From Rickettsia rickettsii (GTDB taxonomy: Bacteria; Pseudomonadota; Alphaproteobacteria; Rickettsiales; Rickettsiaceae), in contig NZ_CP018914.1 in NCBI RefSeq assembly GCF_001951015.1, positions 744,001 to 808,000 of the forward strand: DNA of 64,000 nt, given 5' to 3'. The notes beneath the pieces are model-generated. The model did not search any database. It had not been told where the DNA came from and was given only the letters and a program-made list of their open reading frames with translations. The translations under genes and the position numbers were made by a program. Shown here piece by piece: positions 1 to 8,328 of the stretch. Positions within the stretch are counted from its first letter, which is position 1. The number at the start of each line of letters is the position of its first letter.

Positions 1-238
1 GTTTTAAATAAAATTGTTTATATTTCTCACGAATTTTATTTTCTTTTTTTATTTGCTGTTCTGAAAAAGATAATTTTTCCTCTAATAATTTATGAATTTC
101 GGTACAATCGCTCCAAGGTAATTCTATTATTAATTGCTCTTCCTGATATTCAAAATTATCTTGAATATTGTTAAAATCGGCATTTACTTTTACCGCACTT
201 ACTAATATTAAAAAACATGTAATTAATTTAATATTCAT
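1..238 (-). CDS. Secreted hypothetical protein, N-terminal part (runs off the window)
   Basis: The reading frame opens at an ATG at 238 and stays open to the left edge of the window, so only about 79 N-terminal residues are visible. The first 20 or so residues (MNIKLITCFLILVSAVKVNA) form a classic Sec signal peptide with an A-x-A-like cleavage site (VNA). The mature part is charged and Glu/Lys-rich, probably helical. It starts only four bases after the transglycosylase gene that precedes it on the same strand, so the two are probably co-transcribed and this may be a periplasmic partner. The family is not recognised. Confidence 0.6.
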   Translation of the reverse strand, partial: MNIKLITCFLILVSAVKVNADFNNIQDNFEYQEEQLIIELPWSDCTEIHKLLEEKLSFSEQQIKKENKIREKYKQFYLK

Positions 239-242
239 AGAA

Positions 243-932
243 TTAATTAATTTTAGCAGGAACCGGTATCATAATACTACTTCTGTATCTTTTATTGCCA
301 CTAAAAAGTGATTTTTTTTGAACTTTGTTATTATTTACTGGAATTGTATCTTCTAAAGCCCCTTCATTATTATTTAGATAACTATGTAAGGATGCTTTAT
401 AAAGAGCCATATTACTTGCTATTTTAACTACATCTTGTTTATATTTAAACCCTAAAGAATGTGTAGCCGAATGATAATGAGCTATCGCCTTGTGCCAGCT
501 CCCTAGCTGATCATATTTTGAACGCAAAAATTCTGCACCGTAACGAATGTTATTATTTGGATCAAATGCCTGTTCAAGGGAATTAAAAGCCCCTAAATGA
601 TGCCTTAAGTTAATCTGCATGCATCCGATATCAATACTCTCTCGCCCTTTTATAAGCTCTACTCTAACAAAACTTACGGCTTCTCTTTTTGTGTTAAAAT
701 AATAGCCTTTTCCTTCAACATTTACTGTCCAAGGCCATACTAATGTAATTTTACGTGTTGTATGTTTTTTCCCCGATTCTTTTAAAGCTATTGAATGTAA
801 CGTATTAGATGGGATATTAAATTTTTTTTCAAAGTAAGGAAAAAGTTTTGAACATTTAAAGGATTCAGCTATTTCAGGATCGGCAATAGCCGGCTTAGAG
901 AAGAGGATAAAGGATAATAATAGGAGTAGCAT
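243..932 (-). CDS. Lytic transglycosylase, SLT domain (VirB1-like)
   Basis: This is probably a periplasmic lysozyme-like enzyme that cuts the peptidoglycan glycan strand. I chose the ATG at 932, which starts a hydrophobic signal peptide (MLLLLLSFILFSKPAIA), giving 229 residues. An upstream in-frame ATG at 1085 would add 51 residues, but these are the translation of a dispersed palindromic repeat at 941-1060. SLT hallmarks are visible: the catalytic Glu in ALKESG, the GCMQIN motif (family GxMQIN), a Y-G-x-x-x-L-like stretch (IRYGAEFLRSKY), and an A-x-x-x-Y-(H/N)-x-G-like segment (AIAHYHSATHS). The domain layout resembles VirB1-type transglycosylases of type IV secretion systems. No other vir gene is nearby, so a role in secretion is inference only. 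Confidence 0.8.
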   Translation of the reverse strand: MLLLLLSFILFSKPAIADPEIAESFKCSKLFPYFEKKFNIPSNTLHSIALKESGKKHTTRKITLVWPWTVNVEGKGYYFNTKREAVSFVRVELIKGRESIDIGCMQINLRHHLGAFNSLEQAFDPNNNIRYGAEFLRSKYDQLGSWHKAIAHYHSATHSLGFKYKQDVVKIASNMALYKASLHSYLNNNEGALEDTIPVNNNKVQKKSLFSGNKRYRSSIMIPVPAKIN

Positions 933-940
933 GGTTTTAA

Positions 941-1060
941 CGTCATTGAGAGGAAAATTACAGAGTAATTGACGAAGCAGTCCAGTAAACAATTCTGATT
1001 TACAGAATTTTTTTATCGTTTTGCTGGATTGCCACGCTCCTTGTAGTCGCTCGCAATAAC
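941..1060. repeat. Dispersed palindromic repeat, cgtcattgcgag family, copy 1
   Basis: The left end resembles cgtcattgagaggaaaatt and the right end reads as its complement (gtcgctcgcaataac). The interior holds the gacgaagcagtccagtaaa motif shared with the copies at 19917, 29579, 33150 and 60236. It lies directly upstream of the transglycosylase start and creates a false in-frame extension of that gene. Confidence 0.8.
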
Positions 1061-1186
1061 AATTTTGGCATAATTCCCAAACCATACTGGCAACGCTAAA
1101 ATAACTTGAGTTACAATAAGATAAACTAGCCTACCATAACTTATCTTACGAAGCAAGGGAAGTTATAGCATGTAAGAGGTAAGGAT

Positions 1187-1639
1187 TTAATCTAAATCCC
1201 AAGCAGCATCATTAGTGTTTTGAGGATTACCTAATATATCGGGTACCATATCCAACAAATTATTAATATCGCCTCCTGTCGCTTGCAAAAGATTACTTAC
1301 TTGTGTTATAAAGTCTTCAGCAGTGCTACCTTGAGCATCTTGAGGATTAGTAGTCCCATCTAAAGCTTGAACTCCGAAATTAATTAATGTTACTAAATCC
1401 TTAGCTTGCATACCTAAAATAGTATCTTCTGTACCGCTCTCTCCTCTATTAGAACTAGTAGAAGGTTGTATATGTGGTATTTCCTCTCTGTTAGCGTGAG
1501 CAGTTGCTTGATAAACCAAAGCTGCAAGTTGTTGATCGTTAAGATTATTTTGTTCCTTTGACATTTCTGGAGATATAGTAGAATCATCCTCAGATAGATC
1601 AATTAGATCTTTTTCTTGCAATATAGAGCTTGTATCCAC
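1187..1639 (-). CDS. Small acidic hypothetical protein (150 aa)
   Basis: An open frame of 150 codons with a strongly acidic, Ser/Thr/Gln/Asn-rich N-terminal third (DLIDLSEDDSTISPEMS). A more hydrophobic helical segment follows (residues about 80-145, with LVTLINFGVQAL and DFITQVSNLLQA). There is no signal peptide and no transmembrane segment. The family is not recognised. The composition (acidic, disordered N-terminus plus amphipathic helices) is of a kind seen in rickettsial lineage-specific or effector-like proteins, but that is only an impression. It is flanked by a broken gene upstream, so it may itself be a remnant or a recent survivor in a decaying region. The frame is otherwise clean and uses rickettsial codons. 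Confidence 0.55.
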   Translation of the reverse strand: MDTSSILQEKDLIDLSEDDSTISPEMSKEQNNLNDQQLAALVYQATAHANREEIPHIQPSTSSNRGESGTEDTILGMQAKDLVTLINFGVQALDGTTNPQDAQGSTAEDFITQVSNLLQATGGDINNLLDMVPDILGNPQNTNDAAWDLD

Positions 1640-1654
1640 ACTATAGCTTAAAGC

Positions 1655-2277
1655 TTAACATTGAAAATCATCATCTTTAATTACGCTTTCATACCATTTT
1701 TTATGTTCGTTAGCTGCATGTTTTGCATTTTCATTATTTTTATAATTATTTGGAATAGCGTATAAGCCGTATCCTCCTTTATTTGCTTCGTCTATTATGA
1801 TTTTAGCTATCTTCAGTTCATCTATACTTAAGTCAATATTTTGTTTCACTTTGTTTAAAAGAAGTTTCAGTATCTGATTGCCTTGTGCTGCCCCTTTATT
1901 ATTTTCCCAGCCTCTTATTAAATAATCTATACCTGATGTTTTAGCATGCTCTAATACTGCTTTTATAGCTTTCCTTGATTATTAGCTTTTTCATTTTCAC
2001 CTTGCTGCTCATCTTTAATATAGCATTCTCAGCCCATTTAGCAAGTTGAGCATATGATGCTAGCTCCCCTACTGCATTAAATATGGATACATGTTTACCT
2101 GGATAATCTATAATCTACTTTTGTAATTATTTCAGATAGATCAAATTTTTGAACTAATTTCGGTAATTCAACAAGCAATTCATCATAATATGGTTTGTTT
2201 AAACTCCATTCTCTTCCATTTTGCTTGATTTCATTTATGGTTTCTTGAGTAAAGTTATATAATGAATATTGATTCAT
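1655..2277 (-). pseudogene. Frameshifted hypothetical gene, three frames
   Basis: Reading from an ATG at 2277, a 60-residue open piece (MNQYSLYNFTQETINEIKQN...) hits a stop near 2095. The protein then continues in other frames (GKHVSIFNAVGELASYAQLAKW; later AVLEHAKTSGIDYLIRGWEN; then KQNIDLSIDELKIAKIIIDE) down to a stop at 1655. At least two or three small indels separate these blocks, around 2095, 2012 and 1980. The joined product would be about 205 residues, hydrophilic and helical. The family is not recognised. The two short open pieces at 2095-2277 and 1655-1849 are parts of this one dead gene, not separate genes. Confidence 0.65.
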
Positions 2278-2361
2278 AATTTGATCCCTTGGTAATTATT
2301 GGTTAAATTTATAGTTAAAAACCACGAAACATGGTATTTTTTAAAAATGCTTTAAATTGTT

Positions 2362-2525
2362 AGGTCCTGTACATTTTTGATTAATGATTATAATTTTGAG
2401 ATGTTTTTTAGCAAAAATTAATAAGATTTTTGCAGAAATAGTTATTCATATTTCAAAAAAATCTTATAATTTGCAACTAAAAATGGCCATAATTATGATT
2501 ATTCTATTACAAGAGTACAGAACCT
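2362..2525. repeat. MITE-like repeat copy 1, TA-flanked with terminal inverted repeats
   Basis: A 164-bp element with ends aggtcctgtac and gtacagaacct, which are inverted copies with one mismatch. The bases TA sit at both outer edges (ttgtTA|gg... and ...cc|TAatt), consistent with a TA target duplication. Its core (reading the complement: gcaaattataagattttt, then atgaataact, then aatcttattaattttt) is shared with a second copy at 60534-60701. It encodes no protein. This suggests a non-autonomous element moved by an IS630/Tc1-mariner type transposase, which is not present in the window. Confidence 0.7.
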
Positions 2526-2586
2526 AATTGACTGATTAAATAAACATGTTTATTATCAATCCAAATTAAATGTAAAAGTATATTTT

Positions 2587-2712
2587 ATGAAAGTTGTTAG
2601 CTCATTAAAATCGTTAAAAAAACGTGATAAAGATTGTCAGATCGTTAAAAGAAGAGGCAAAATTTTTGTAATAAATAAAAAGAATAAAAGATTTAAAGCA
2701 AAACAAGGTTAA
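2587..2712 (+). CDS. rpmJ: 50S ribosomal protein L36
   Basis: A 41-codon gene for the smallest ribosomal protein of the large subunit. The sequence begins [18 protein letters not shown] and is very basic, with the usual order MKV(R/V)xSLKxLKxR, a Cys ([10 protein letters not shown]) and a C-terminal [14 protein letters not shown]. It belongs to the longer alphaproteobacterial L36 form that keeps only part of the CCHC zinc ligands: one Cys is visible and the other ligands are missing. It stands alone between a repeat element and yebC, as often seen in Rickettsia. Confidence 0.93.
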   Translation: MKVVSSLKSLKKRDKDCQIVKRRGKIFVINKKNKRFKAKQG

Positions 2713-2734
2713 TTAATCATTTGTGGAGAAAAAA

Positions 2735-2861
2735 ATATACTCGATGAACTTGAAAATTAGCTACGTCGTCTTTGTAAGTCCTCGGATGCTGAGTGTTTAT
2801 TATATGCTCCGCTCCTCGGTTTGCAGACTCCTTGCTCTTTTTCCAGTTGATCTTCGTATAT
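2735..2861. repeat. Imperfect palindromic element upstream of yebC
   Basis: The left arm (atatactcgatgaacttgaa...) and the right arm (...ttccagttgatcttcgtatat) are imperfect inverted copies, with an inner inverted pair around gtcctcgga and tcctcggtt. The pattern matches a rickettsial palindromic element family that I recognise but cannot number with certainty. It lies between rpmJ and yebC and provides an in-frame ATG at 2793 that falsely extends yebC. Confidence 0.6.
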
Positions 2862-2918
2862 TACTTTTCATTTTACTTCAGAGTATATAATACTACTTTT
2901 GAAAGAAAAGAAATAAAT

Positions 2919-3680
2919 ATGGCCGGTCATTCAAAGTTCAAAAATATTCAGCATCGTAAAGGGGCTCAAGATAAAAAAAGAGCAAAAGTTTTCACTAAAT
3001 TAATTCGTGAAATAGTTACTGCAGCTAAAACCGGTTCTTCTAATAACCCTGAAAATAATCCACGTCTTAGAAATGCTTTAACCGCTGCACGTAGTCAAAA
3101 TCTCCCTAAAGAAAGAATAGATAAAGCTCTTAATAGTGCTAATGAGTCTTCTAATAACGAAAATTATACGGAAATTAGATATGAAGGTTATGCACCGAAT
3201 GGTATTGCTATAATAGTTGAAGCTTTAACCGATAATAAAAACCGCACTGCTGCAGAAGTACGCTCTAGTTTTACTAAATATGGTGGGAGTTTAGGCGAAA
3301 CCGGTAGTGTCAATTATTTATTCAACCATTGCGGAGTTATTCAGTATCCAATAAATATAGCATCTAATGAAGATGTTTTAGAGGCAGTCATAGAGGCCGG
3401 GGGGCATGATATTATATCCGATGATACCACCCATACAATCTATACGGATGTTGAAAATTTCTCTAAAGTGCTAGACTTTTTCACTGGCAAATACGGCATA
3501 CCTGAAGATTCGTATATAGGCTGGATCCCATTAAATACAATAATTATAGATGATAAGGAAAAAGCCGCAAAATTACTAAAGCTTGTGGAAGTTTTAGAAG
3601 AAAGCGATGATGTGCAAAGAGTTTTTGGGAATTATGAGTTATCTGATGATGTTTACGAAATAATACAAGGAGAACCATGA
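2919..3680 (+). CDS. yebC: YebC/PmpR family transcriptional regulator
   Basis: The TACO1/YebC family binds DNA or ribosomes; its members have been linked both to transcription control and to translation of difficult stretches. I chose the ATG at 2919 because family members begin [20 protein letters not shown], exactly as here. The 42 residues upstream come from a palindromic repeat. Visible family features are the N-terminal basic helix, [16 protein letters not shown] (family G-x-x-D/N-P-x-x-N-x-x-L), [20 protein letters not shown] and [14 protein letters not shown]. The length of 253 residues is normal. The next gene overlaps its end by four bases (ATGA), so the two are translationally coupled. 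Confidence 0.93.
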   Translation: MAGHSKFKNIQHRKGAQDKKRAKVFTKLIREIVTAAKTGSSNNPENNPRLRNALTAARSQNLPKERIDKALNSANESSNNENYTEIRYEGYAPNGIAIIVEALTDNKNRTAAEVRSSFTKYGGSLGETGSVNYLFNHCGVIQYPINIASNEDVLEAVIEAGGHDIISDDTTHTIYTDVENFSKVLDFFTGKYGIPEDSYIGWIPLNTIIIDDKEKAAKLLKLVEVLEESDDVQRVFGNYELSDDVYEIIQGEP

Positions 3681-4423
3681 CTTATAACGATGCAAATTAT
3701 CAAATAATTATTTTAGCAGCCGGTAAAGGTACTAGAATGGAGTCCGATTTACCGAAAGTAATGCATCAAGTCGGTGGAGTTCCAATGCTTGAAACGGTAT
3801 TAAAGAATTCGCTTAACGTTACAAATGATGTAATTATAGTGTATTCAGAAGAACTTAAAAAACATTTAATGCCCTATGAAAATATGTGTCGCTTTGTACT
3901 GCAAGCAGAACCTAAAGGCACAGCTCATGCTACTTATGCAGCAATAGATTTAATTAATAAAAATAAAACAATATTAGTTTTGTACGCTGATCATCCTCTT
4001 ATTACTCCAAAACTTATGCATGAATTAATAGCTTATTTAAGCCTTACTAATTCTGCATTAGTGACTTTAAGCTTTGAGAGCGCAAATCCGGTTCAATATG
4101 GGAGAATATCTACTGATAAAAATGGTGAATTTTTAGAGATAATCGAACATAAAAATGCAAGCGCAGAAGAGAAAAACATAAAGCTTTGTAATTCAGGTAT
4201 TATGGCTTTCAGTAGCGAAATTTTAAATAAATACTTACCTTTATTTGCTACTAATACTAACGGTCATAAGGAAGTTTATTTAACTGAAATAGTAAAAATA
4301 TGTAAAAATCACGGTGAAAAAGTTTCATATTTATTATCTACTGATCATGATTTAATTGTTGGTGTTAATACTAAAAATGAGCTAGAAGAAGCTAATAATA
4401 TTTTTTCTCAGAATAAGTCTTAG
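3677..4423 (+). CDS. GlmU-type nucleotidyltransferase, single pyrophosphorylase domain
   Basis: This is a sugar-phosphate nucleotidyltransferase (GT-A-like Rossmann fold), closest by eye to the N-terminal uridylyltransferase half of GlmU. It shows [18 protein letters not shown] (signature LxAGxGTRMxSxxPKVxH, residues about 13-30), [18 protein letters not shown] (GlmU LYGDxPLI), CNSGIMAF (family N-T/S-G), EVYLTEIV and VGVNTKNEL. It has 248 residues and lacks the left-handed beta-helix acetyltransferase domain of a complete GlmU (about 450 residues). Acetyltransfer, if needed, must come from elsewhere or the substrate is imported. It overlaps yebC by four bases. Confidence 0.75.
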   Translation: MTYNDANYQIIILAAGKGTRMESDLPKVMHQVGGVPMLETVLKNSLNVTNDVIIVYSEELKKHLMPYENMCRFVLQAEPKGTAHATYAAIDLINKNKTILVLYADHPLITPKLMHELIAYLSLTNSALVTLSFESANPVQYGRISTDKNGEFLEIIEHKNASAEEKNIKLCNSGIMAFSSEILNKYLPLFATNTNGHKEVYLTEIVKICKNHGEKVSYLLSTDHDLIVGVNTKNELEEANNIFSQNKS

Positions 4424-4490
4424 CTTTGTCGTATGGATACCCGAGTAGTCATTGCAAGCGACTAAAGGCTTTGTGGCATAGATTGTTTTA

Positions 4491-4585
4491 TGTCATTCCC
4501 GCGAGAAACCGGGAATCCAGTAAAACCTATAAAAAACTTGTTGTTATAGGTTTATTTTTTGGGATCCTCGCTTCCGCTGGGATGA
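4491..4585. repeat. Dispersed palindromic repeat, tcattcccgcg family, copy 1
   Basis: The left arm is tgtcattcccgcgagaaac and cgggaatccagtaaaacct. The right arm (gggatcctcgcttccgctgg) is a decayed complement. The inner part forms a hairpin cctataaaa...ttataggt. Related copies are at 27776, 35913, 53820 and 58525. The stretch 4586-4672 holds only further repeat debris (gcaacaacatcaataccttg) before the tRNA. Confidence 0.75.
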
Positions 4586-4672
4586 TATCGAGTAGGCTTT
4601 TTACTCTATGCAACAACATCAATACCTTGTGAGAATGACATAGGAAGCCATACAGGCAATGCTAAAAATTTG

Positions 4673-4760
4673 GGAGAGATGGCCGAGTGGTTTAAGGCGC
4701 ACGCCTGGAAAGCGTGTTCACGGCAACGTGTCGGGGGTTCGAATCCCCCTCTCTCCGCCA
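4673..4760 (+). tRNA. tRNA-Ser (anticodon GGA)
   Basis: An 88-nt cloverleaf. The acceptor stem ggagaga pairs with tctctcc, discriminator G, and CCA is encoded. The D arm is tggccgagtgg. The anticodon arm cacgc-ctGGAaa-gcgtg gives anticodon GGA, which reads UCC and UCU. A long class II variable arm (acggcaacgtgt) and T arm gggggttcgaatccccc are present, as expected for serine. Confidence 0.97.
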
Positions 4761-4881
4761 GTTCAGTTTATTGTATACTCGCATGATTTCAAGAATTGAA
4801 TTTGTTATCAAATGGTGAGTGTGTACAGTTTATACTTAATAAGTGAGTACGTGAATTCATGCAGATAACAAAGAGCAATTC

Positions 4882-5124
4882 TTAAAAGCAGAAGAGTATG
4901 TTATGCTCGTTTATTTTCTTTATATACTTAGTATATTTATCTAGTAAAGAAACATGTGCAGTTGCTGCTTCTGATTTAAAAAATTCTACGCTCTCTTTAC
5001 TTCAAGACATGGTTACTTTTACTGAATCATCTTTTAATAAAAGTTCTCTAGGGTGCGGCAAGAAATCTTTTACTATTTTTACTTCCCCTATTTCCCCATC
5101 AGTGTATTTTATTCTCTTGCGCAT
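4882..5124 (-). pseudogene. brnA: BrnA-like antitoxin with an in-frame stop
   Basis: BrnA is the ribbon-helix-helix antitoxin that pairs with the RNase toxin BrnT. Reading from the ATG at 5124 gives MRKRIKYTDGEIGEVKIVKD then FLPHPRELLLKDDSVKVTMS, typical of BrnA N-termini with the strand before the ribbon-helix-helix. A TGA at 5004-5002 then interrupts the frame, which continues SKESVEFFKSEAATAHVSLL to a stop at 4882. The start overlaps the toxin end by 26 bases, the usual arrangement. The tail after the Leu-rich part looks altered compared with the family (normally an R-K-L-L-D helix). The antitoxin is most likely inactive. Confidence 0.72.
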
Positions 5125-5257
5125 AAATTCTCTTACCTTTGCACCAGTATCCTGCTCTAAAAATTCTTATATGATTATCTCGGAATGTAAAACGGACTGT
5201 TAAAATATTACCATCAACTTTACCTAAACAACAATATCTTTTTTCTGTAATACTAAC
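5099..5257 (-). pseudogene. brnT: BrnT-like toxin, C-terminal fragment
   Basis: BrnT is a ribonuclease toxin of the RelE-like fold. The open piece reads TEKRYCCLGKVDGNILTVRF then TFRDNHIRIFRAGYWCKGKR, closing IYAQENKIH. This is the C-terminal core of the family, with the strand L-T-V-x-F-T, the R-I-I-x-A segment and the final K-R-x-Y/I-Y-x-x-E. Its frame is closed by a stop at 5258-5260, and I could not find the N-terminal half (usually F-x-W-D-x-x-K-x-x-x-N-x-x-K-H-G) intact in 5260-5360. The toxin is dead, as is the downstream antitoxin. Order toxin then antitoxin matches active BrnT/BrnA loci. Confidence 0.7.
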
Positions 5258-5564
5258 TTACCATGCTCTAGTCTGGACAGTTAGCCAATTTTTGTAGTTT
5301 ATCGAACCGGAAAGCCCAATAGTAATCAAGGTTTCCACTGTCGAGTATTTAAAAGTTTCATATGCATTTGTTATTACATTTATAAAGTCTAAAAGCTTTT
5401 TACAAAGCTTATCGTTTACTAATTACCTCATATTGATAGTCTTTTAATTTCTATTTTTACTTTTATAATAAAAATAGTTGTATATTTATATTGTTTTTTT
5501 ATTACAGCTGTAATTTTATAAGTTACAATTATATACCTAAGAATCAATTAATTTATATTAAGTT

Positions 5565-6605
5565 ATGACTCATAAAGATTTATCACATTTAACAGAAGAA
5601 CAAATCAAAGATTTAATAAAACGTTATTATAACTATGAGAAAATAGCTCAATTAGAAGAATTGAATGTAATGTATCTCCCAATAGTTTAGTTAGTTGATT
5701 TCCGCTTGTTACGCATCATAAATTATTCTGTAAATACTACCGAGATACAAATTTAGTTATTAAGCTAAAGAGTAGAAATTATTATAGCTATTTTTATGCA
5801 GAAACGAGTTTTGCTCTATTGGGTCCTATATGTAATCATAACAATAACTCTAGTTGTTCATGTGATAATTGTAAGAAATCTATAAAACAGCAAAAACAAA
5901 CTGAAGAAGAAGCAAAAAGACATATTTTAATAGATACATTTTTGTATAAAAATATTAAAGCTCCGCCAATTGAAGAATTAACTCTAAAATATGCTTTATA
6001 TTTATTAAGTGTAGTAGAACATTCTGCTGCTGAAGACCTTGAATTTGTAAAGCCAGATTTAAAAGGGGATATTCTGTACCGAGTTTAACACCGGACGAAG
6101 ATTTAAATGATCATATTGTAGGGACATCTAGGTCGTAGAGATTTTGTATTAATTAATCCTTTAACAAACAGTCTTGATCCCTTCAAATTCAATCAAGAAA
6201 AAGCATTAACAGACTATGATCCAAACAAAGTGTTATGGGATCTTTTGCCTAAATATGGATATTGAAGAAAAAAAGAATATTTAAATTCTGTGCGAAATAT
6301 AGTTAAAGGCGAATGGTCTTCATCATGGAAAAAAGAAGTCAGTGATATATGGCATCAAATTGCTAAATATGAATATATTATATCTCATTGAAAGACGATG
6401 AATATGATGCAGATAACATCGTTAGTATAGTATAATTATAAATAATATACATAAAAAAGTAAGTAAAGCACTTGGGGAGAAGTGGACAATAAAAAATTCT
6501 AAAATAAAGTGTTGCCGTTTACAAAGTGCAGTTAGCTCTACTTTTTTTGATTTGTTTTTAGGAATAAGGGATAAATATTTTGAGCGTATTATGCCACTTG
6601 AGTAA
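5565..6605 (+). pseudogene. Broken hypothetical gene with Cys-rich segment
   Basis: Starting from an ATG at 5565 (MTHKDLSHLTEEQIKDLIKR), the product can be followed through at least five frameshifts or stops. It reads through FPLVTHHKLFCKYCRDTN, ETSFALLGPICNHNNNSSCS and CDNCKKSIKQQKQTEEEAKR, with Cys pairs that could have bound zinc. It then continues through a helical stretch (LKYALYLLSVVEHSAAEDLE), LINPLTNSLDPFKFNQ, WSSSWKKEVSDIWHQIAKYE and CCRLQSAVSSTFFDLFLG, ending at 6605. The original protein was about 340 residues. The family is not recognised. The small open piece at 5819-6088 is the best preserved block. Confidence 0.6.
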
Positions 6606-6653
6606 ATAATAAATTTCTCAAAAATCTTAAAGAGATCATATTTGAGTGATAGT

Positions 6654-7294
6654 TTAATGCGTTGTATATCCTTTTAATTCTTCTGTAAAAATATTCCAAT
6701 CCTCTTGCTAGTATTCTAAACTAAGCGGCGATGGTAAAATCATTCTCGGCTTAATGGGAAAATACGAGAGCTTAAACCCCCATTTGATACCGCCTATAAC
6801 TTTTATTGTTTTACGCTCATGATCAATTTTAATGGCATAAACGTGACCGATCCAGTAAGATAAAGGTTTAGAGAAAAGTGTGTAGTACCATAAAGGAGAA
6901 TCATAAAAATCTTGTTCTAAAGTGTAAAATGGGTAATTGAGTTTTATATCACCGTCTATAAAATCTTGTAATTCCTTATCCGAGCCAATCAGTGCGAACT
7001 ATGTGAAGCCAAGTATTATGTTTTGCATCTGTTTTAGTATGAATAATAGGGAAAGATGTATTAAAACAGTCTTTTTCAGCATTTGGGGTATAGGAAATAT
7101 TAAATGCTATTCCCATAGAATTAACCTGTAGGCTTTTATGAGCATTTTTATATAAACAAATTCCTATATCATCAGCTACTTCATTATTTACGTCGGGATT
7201 ATTGCCAATGCAAAGCAAAATTTACTCCGTATAAAGTAAGTAAAAATATACTAAGAAAGATTATTAATTTAAGAATACTTTTAGGGTTTAACAT
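6654..7294 (-). pseudogene. Secreted hypothetical protein, frameshifted twice
   Basis: The reading starts at an ATG at 7294, 14 bases inside the end of the MazG-like gene. It gives a signal peptide (MLNPKSILKLIIFLSIFLLT then LYGVNFALHWQ) that runs into a TAA. In a second frame it continues NNPDVNNEVADDIGICLYK through SFPIIHTKTDAKHNTWLHIV to a stop near 6976. In a third frame it continues SDKELQDFIDGDIKLNYPFY through YWIGHVYAIKIDHERKTIKV to 6654, with one more internal stop near 6706. The joined product is about 205 residues, apparently periplasmic and beta-rich. The family is not recognised. Overlap with mazG suggests it was the last gene of a GNAT-mazG-secreted protein operon. Confidence 0.6.
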
Positions 7295-7670
7295 TTTTAG
7301 TGATCTCTTTTGCTTCTTTCCAAAGCTTCAGCATAAATTCTACTGATTGTCCTTGCAGATTTAGCAGGTTATGCTTTTTGGTAAGCATTTTTATTGCTCT
7401 CATACGTTTCTCAAATTTTTCATTTGTCTTGCTAAGCGTTGTCTCAACATACAACCCTGAAAAAATACACAACGAAATCGCCGTATGGAGCAAATCCCCT
7501 ATTTCTTCTTGTACTCTTTCCGGTGGTTCGGCATCGTCCATAGCTTCTTTTATCTCTCTACATTCATCTATTGCCTGCTCTAAAATCATCTCATGATCCG
7601 GCCAATCAAAACCATAGCCCCGTGCGTCTTGCTCAAGCAGAATTAAATTTTGTAGAGGATTTGTTAGATT
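7281..7670 (-). CDS. MazG-like nucleotide pyrophosphohydrolase, N-terminus uncertain
   Basis: MazG-fold enzymes hydrolyse nucleoside triphosphates to monophosphate and pyrophosphate. The open frame runs from a stop at 7671 to 7281 and begins NPLQNLILLEQDARGYGFDW, which resembles the start of MazG domains (an N-terminal helix then a G-F-x-W-P motif). Then come the helices with the metal-binding acidic motif: CREIKEAMDD (family E-x-x-E) and VQEEIGDLLHTAISLCIF (family E-x-G-D-x-x-F/H). No good ATG lies upstream of NPLQ; the first ATG is at 7589, which would cut off the first helix. Either a non-ATG start or a lost start is possible, so activity is doubtful. It overlaps the preceding GNAT frame and the following secreted-protein gene. 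Confidence 0.55.
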   Translation of the reverse strand, partial: NLTNPLQNLILLEQDARGYGFDWPDHEMILEQAIDECREIKEAMDDAEPPERVQEEIGDLLHTAISLCIFSGLYVETTLSKTNEKFEKRMRAIKMLTKKHNLLNLQGQSVEFMLKLWKEAKEITKNVKP

Positions 7671-8039
7671 CTAGATTCTTAACCATATACACCATATTAA
7701 ATTCATAGTTTTGTGGCTTTAAATTAAATAATGGTTTAAAACCGCAAGCTTCATTGTATATTTACCGAATCCTTGGTTTTGATAAGGCCTATCTACTGCA
7801 AGTGACCTTAGTGCCAATTCATTTTCATTGAAAAATTCTATATGAGCAGTTGCAACGATTTTAACTCTTTTATATAACACAAAATGATAATGATTCTCTG
7901 CCGTTATAGTTGTATGGTTAGAATCATATTTTACGTTTATAGTATCAAAGATTTGTTCAGCTCGTATGCGATGGTATTCTTTCCACTCGCTATAATGTGT
8001 GCAACGCATAAGCCTAATGGAGTTATTACTTAAGTGCAT
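7633..8039 (-). pseudogene. GNAT-family N-acetyltransferase, C-terminal frameshift
   Basis: The product begins MHLSNNSIRLMRCTHYSEWK and carries the acetyl-CoA-binding motif of the GNAT fold, LRSLAVDRPYQNQGFGKYTM (consensus Q/R-x-x-G-x-G/A). After KLAVLNHYLI the frame hits a stop at 7719, but a one-base shift restores a plausible continuation (KPLFNLKPQNYEFNMVYMVK) down to a TGA at 7633. That overlaps the MazG-like frame. The acyl acceptor is unknown. A truncated protein of 106 residues might still fold up to the acetyl-CoA-binding helix but would lack the last strands. Confidence 0.6.
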
Positions 8040-8074
8040 AATTATATAGTGAAGTTAAAATTTTAAATGATTTT

Positions 8075-8239
8075 ATGAAAATATTTAATAGTTATCGTGA
8101 TGCAATTTTCATCAAAGATCATGTTAAATCGAAGCATATTATAGATAAAGAAAAAGAACAATTACGTTATGAAATACTTGAAAAAGAACATATTTGGCTT
8201 TTAGATAAGGCACTGGAAGAAAGATTTAAAAGTAAATAA
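8075..8239 (+). CDS. Small hypothetical protein (54 aa)
   Basis: A clean 54-codon frame starting ATG at 8075 (MKIFNSYRDAIFIKDHVKSK) and ending ALEERFKSK. It is highly charged, Lys/Glu-rich and predicted helical (HIIDKEKEQLRYEILEKEHI). No signal peptide or membrane segment is seen. It lies in a region of decayed genes between the GNAT gene on the other strand and a broken kinase gene. The family is not recognised; it could be a fragment of a larger lost gene. Confidence 0.4.
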   Translation: MKIFNSYRDAIFIKDHVKSKHIIDKEKEQLRYEILEKEHIWLLDKALEERFKSK

Positions 8240-8328
8240 ACTACTGTGATAAGTTTATACATAAATATATTTTTTCTAAAAATTACTTGTGGGACGATTT
8301 ATTATATCATAATTGAGATTAGTTAAAT

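Noticed and set aside
933-1085. N-terminal 51-residue extension of the transglycosylase
   Set aside because: The residues are the translation of a dispersed repeat, and the next Met starts a perfect signal peptide.
2793-2918. N-terminal 42-residue extension of YebC
   Set aside because: Derived from a palindromic element; all family members start at MAGHSKF.
4898-5203. Plus-strand open frame of 101 residues with a hydrophobic start
   Set aside because: It is the antisense of the BrnA/BrnT remnant; the minus strand gives recognisable family sequence and this frame does not.
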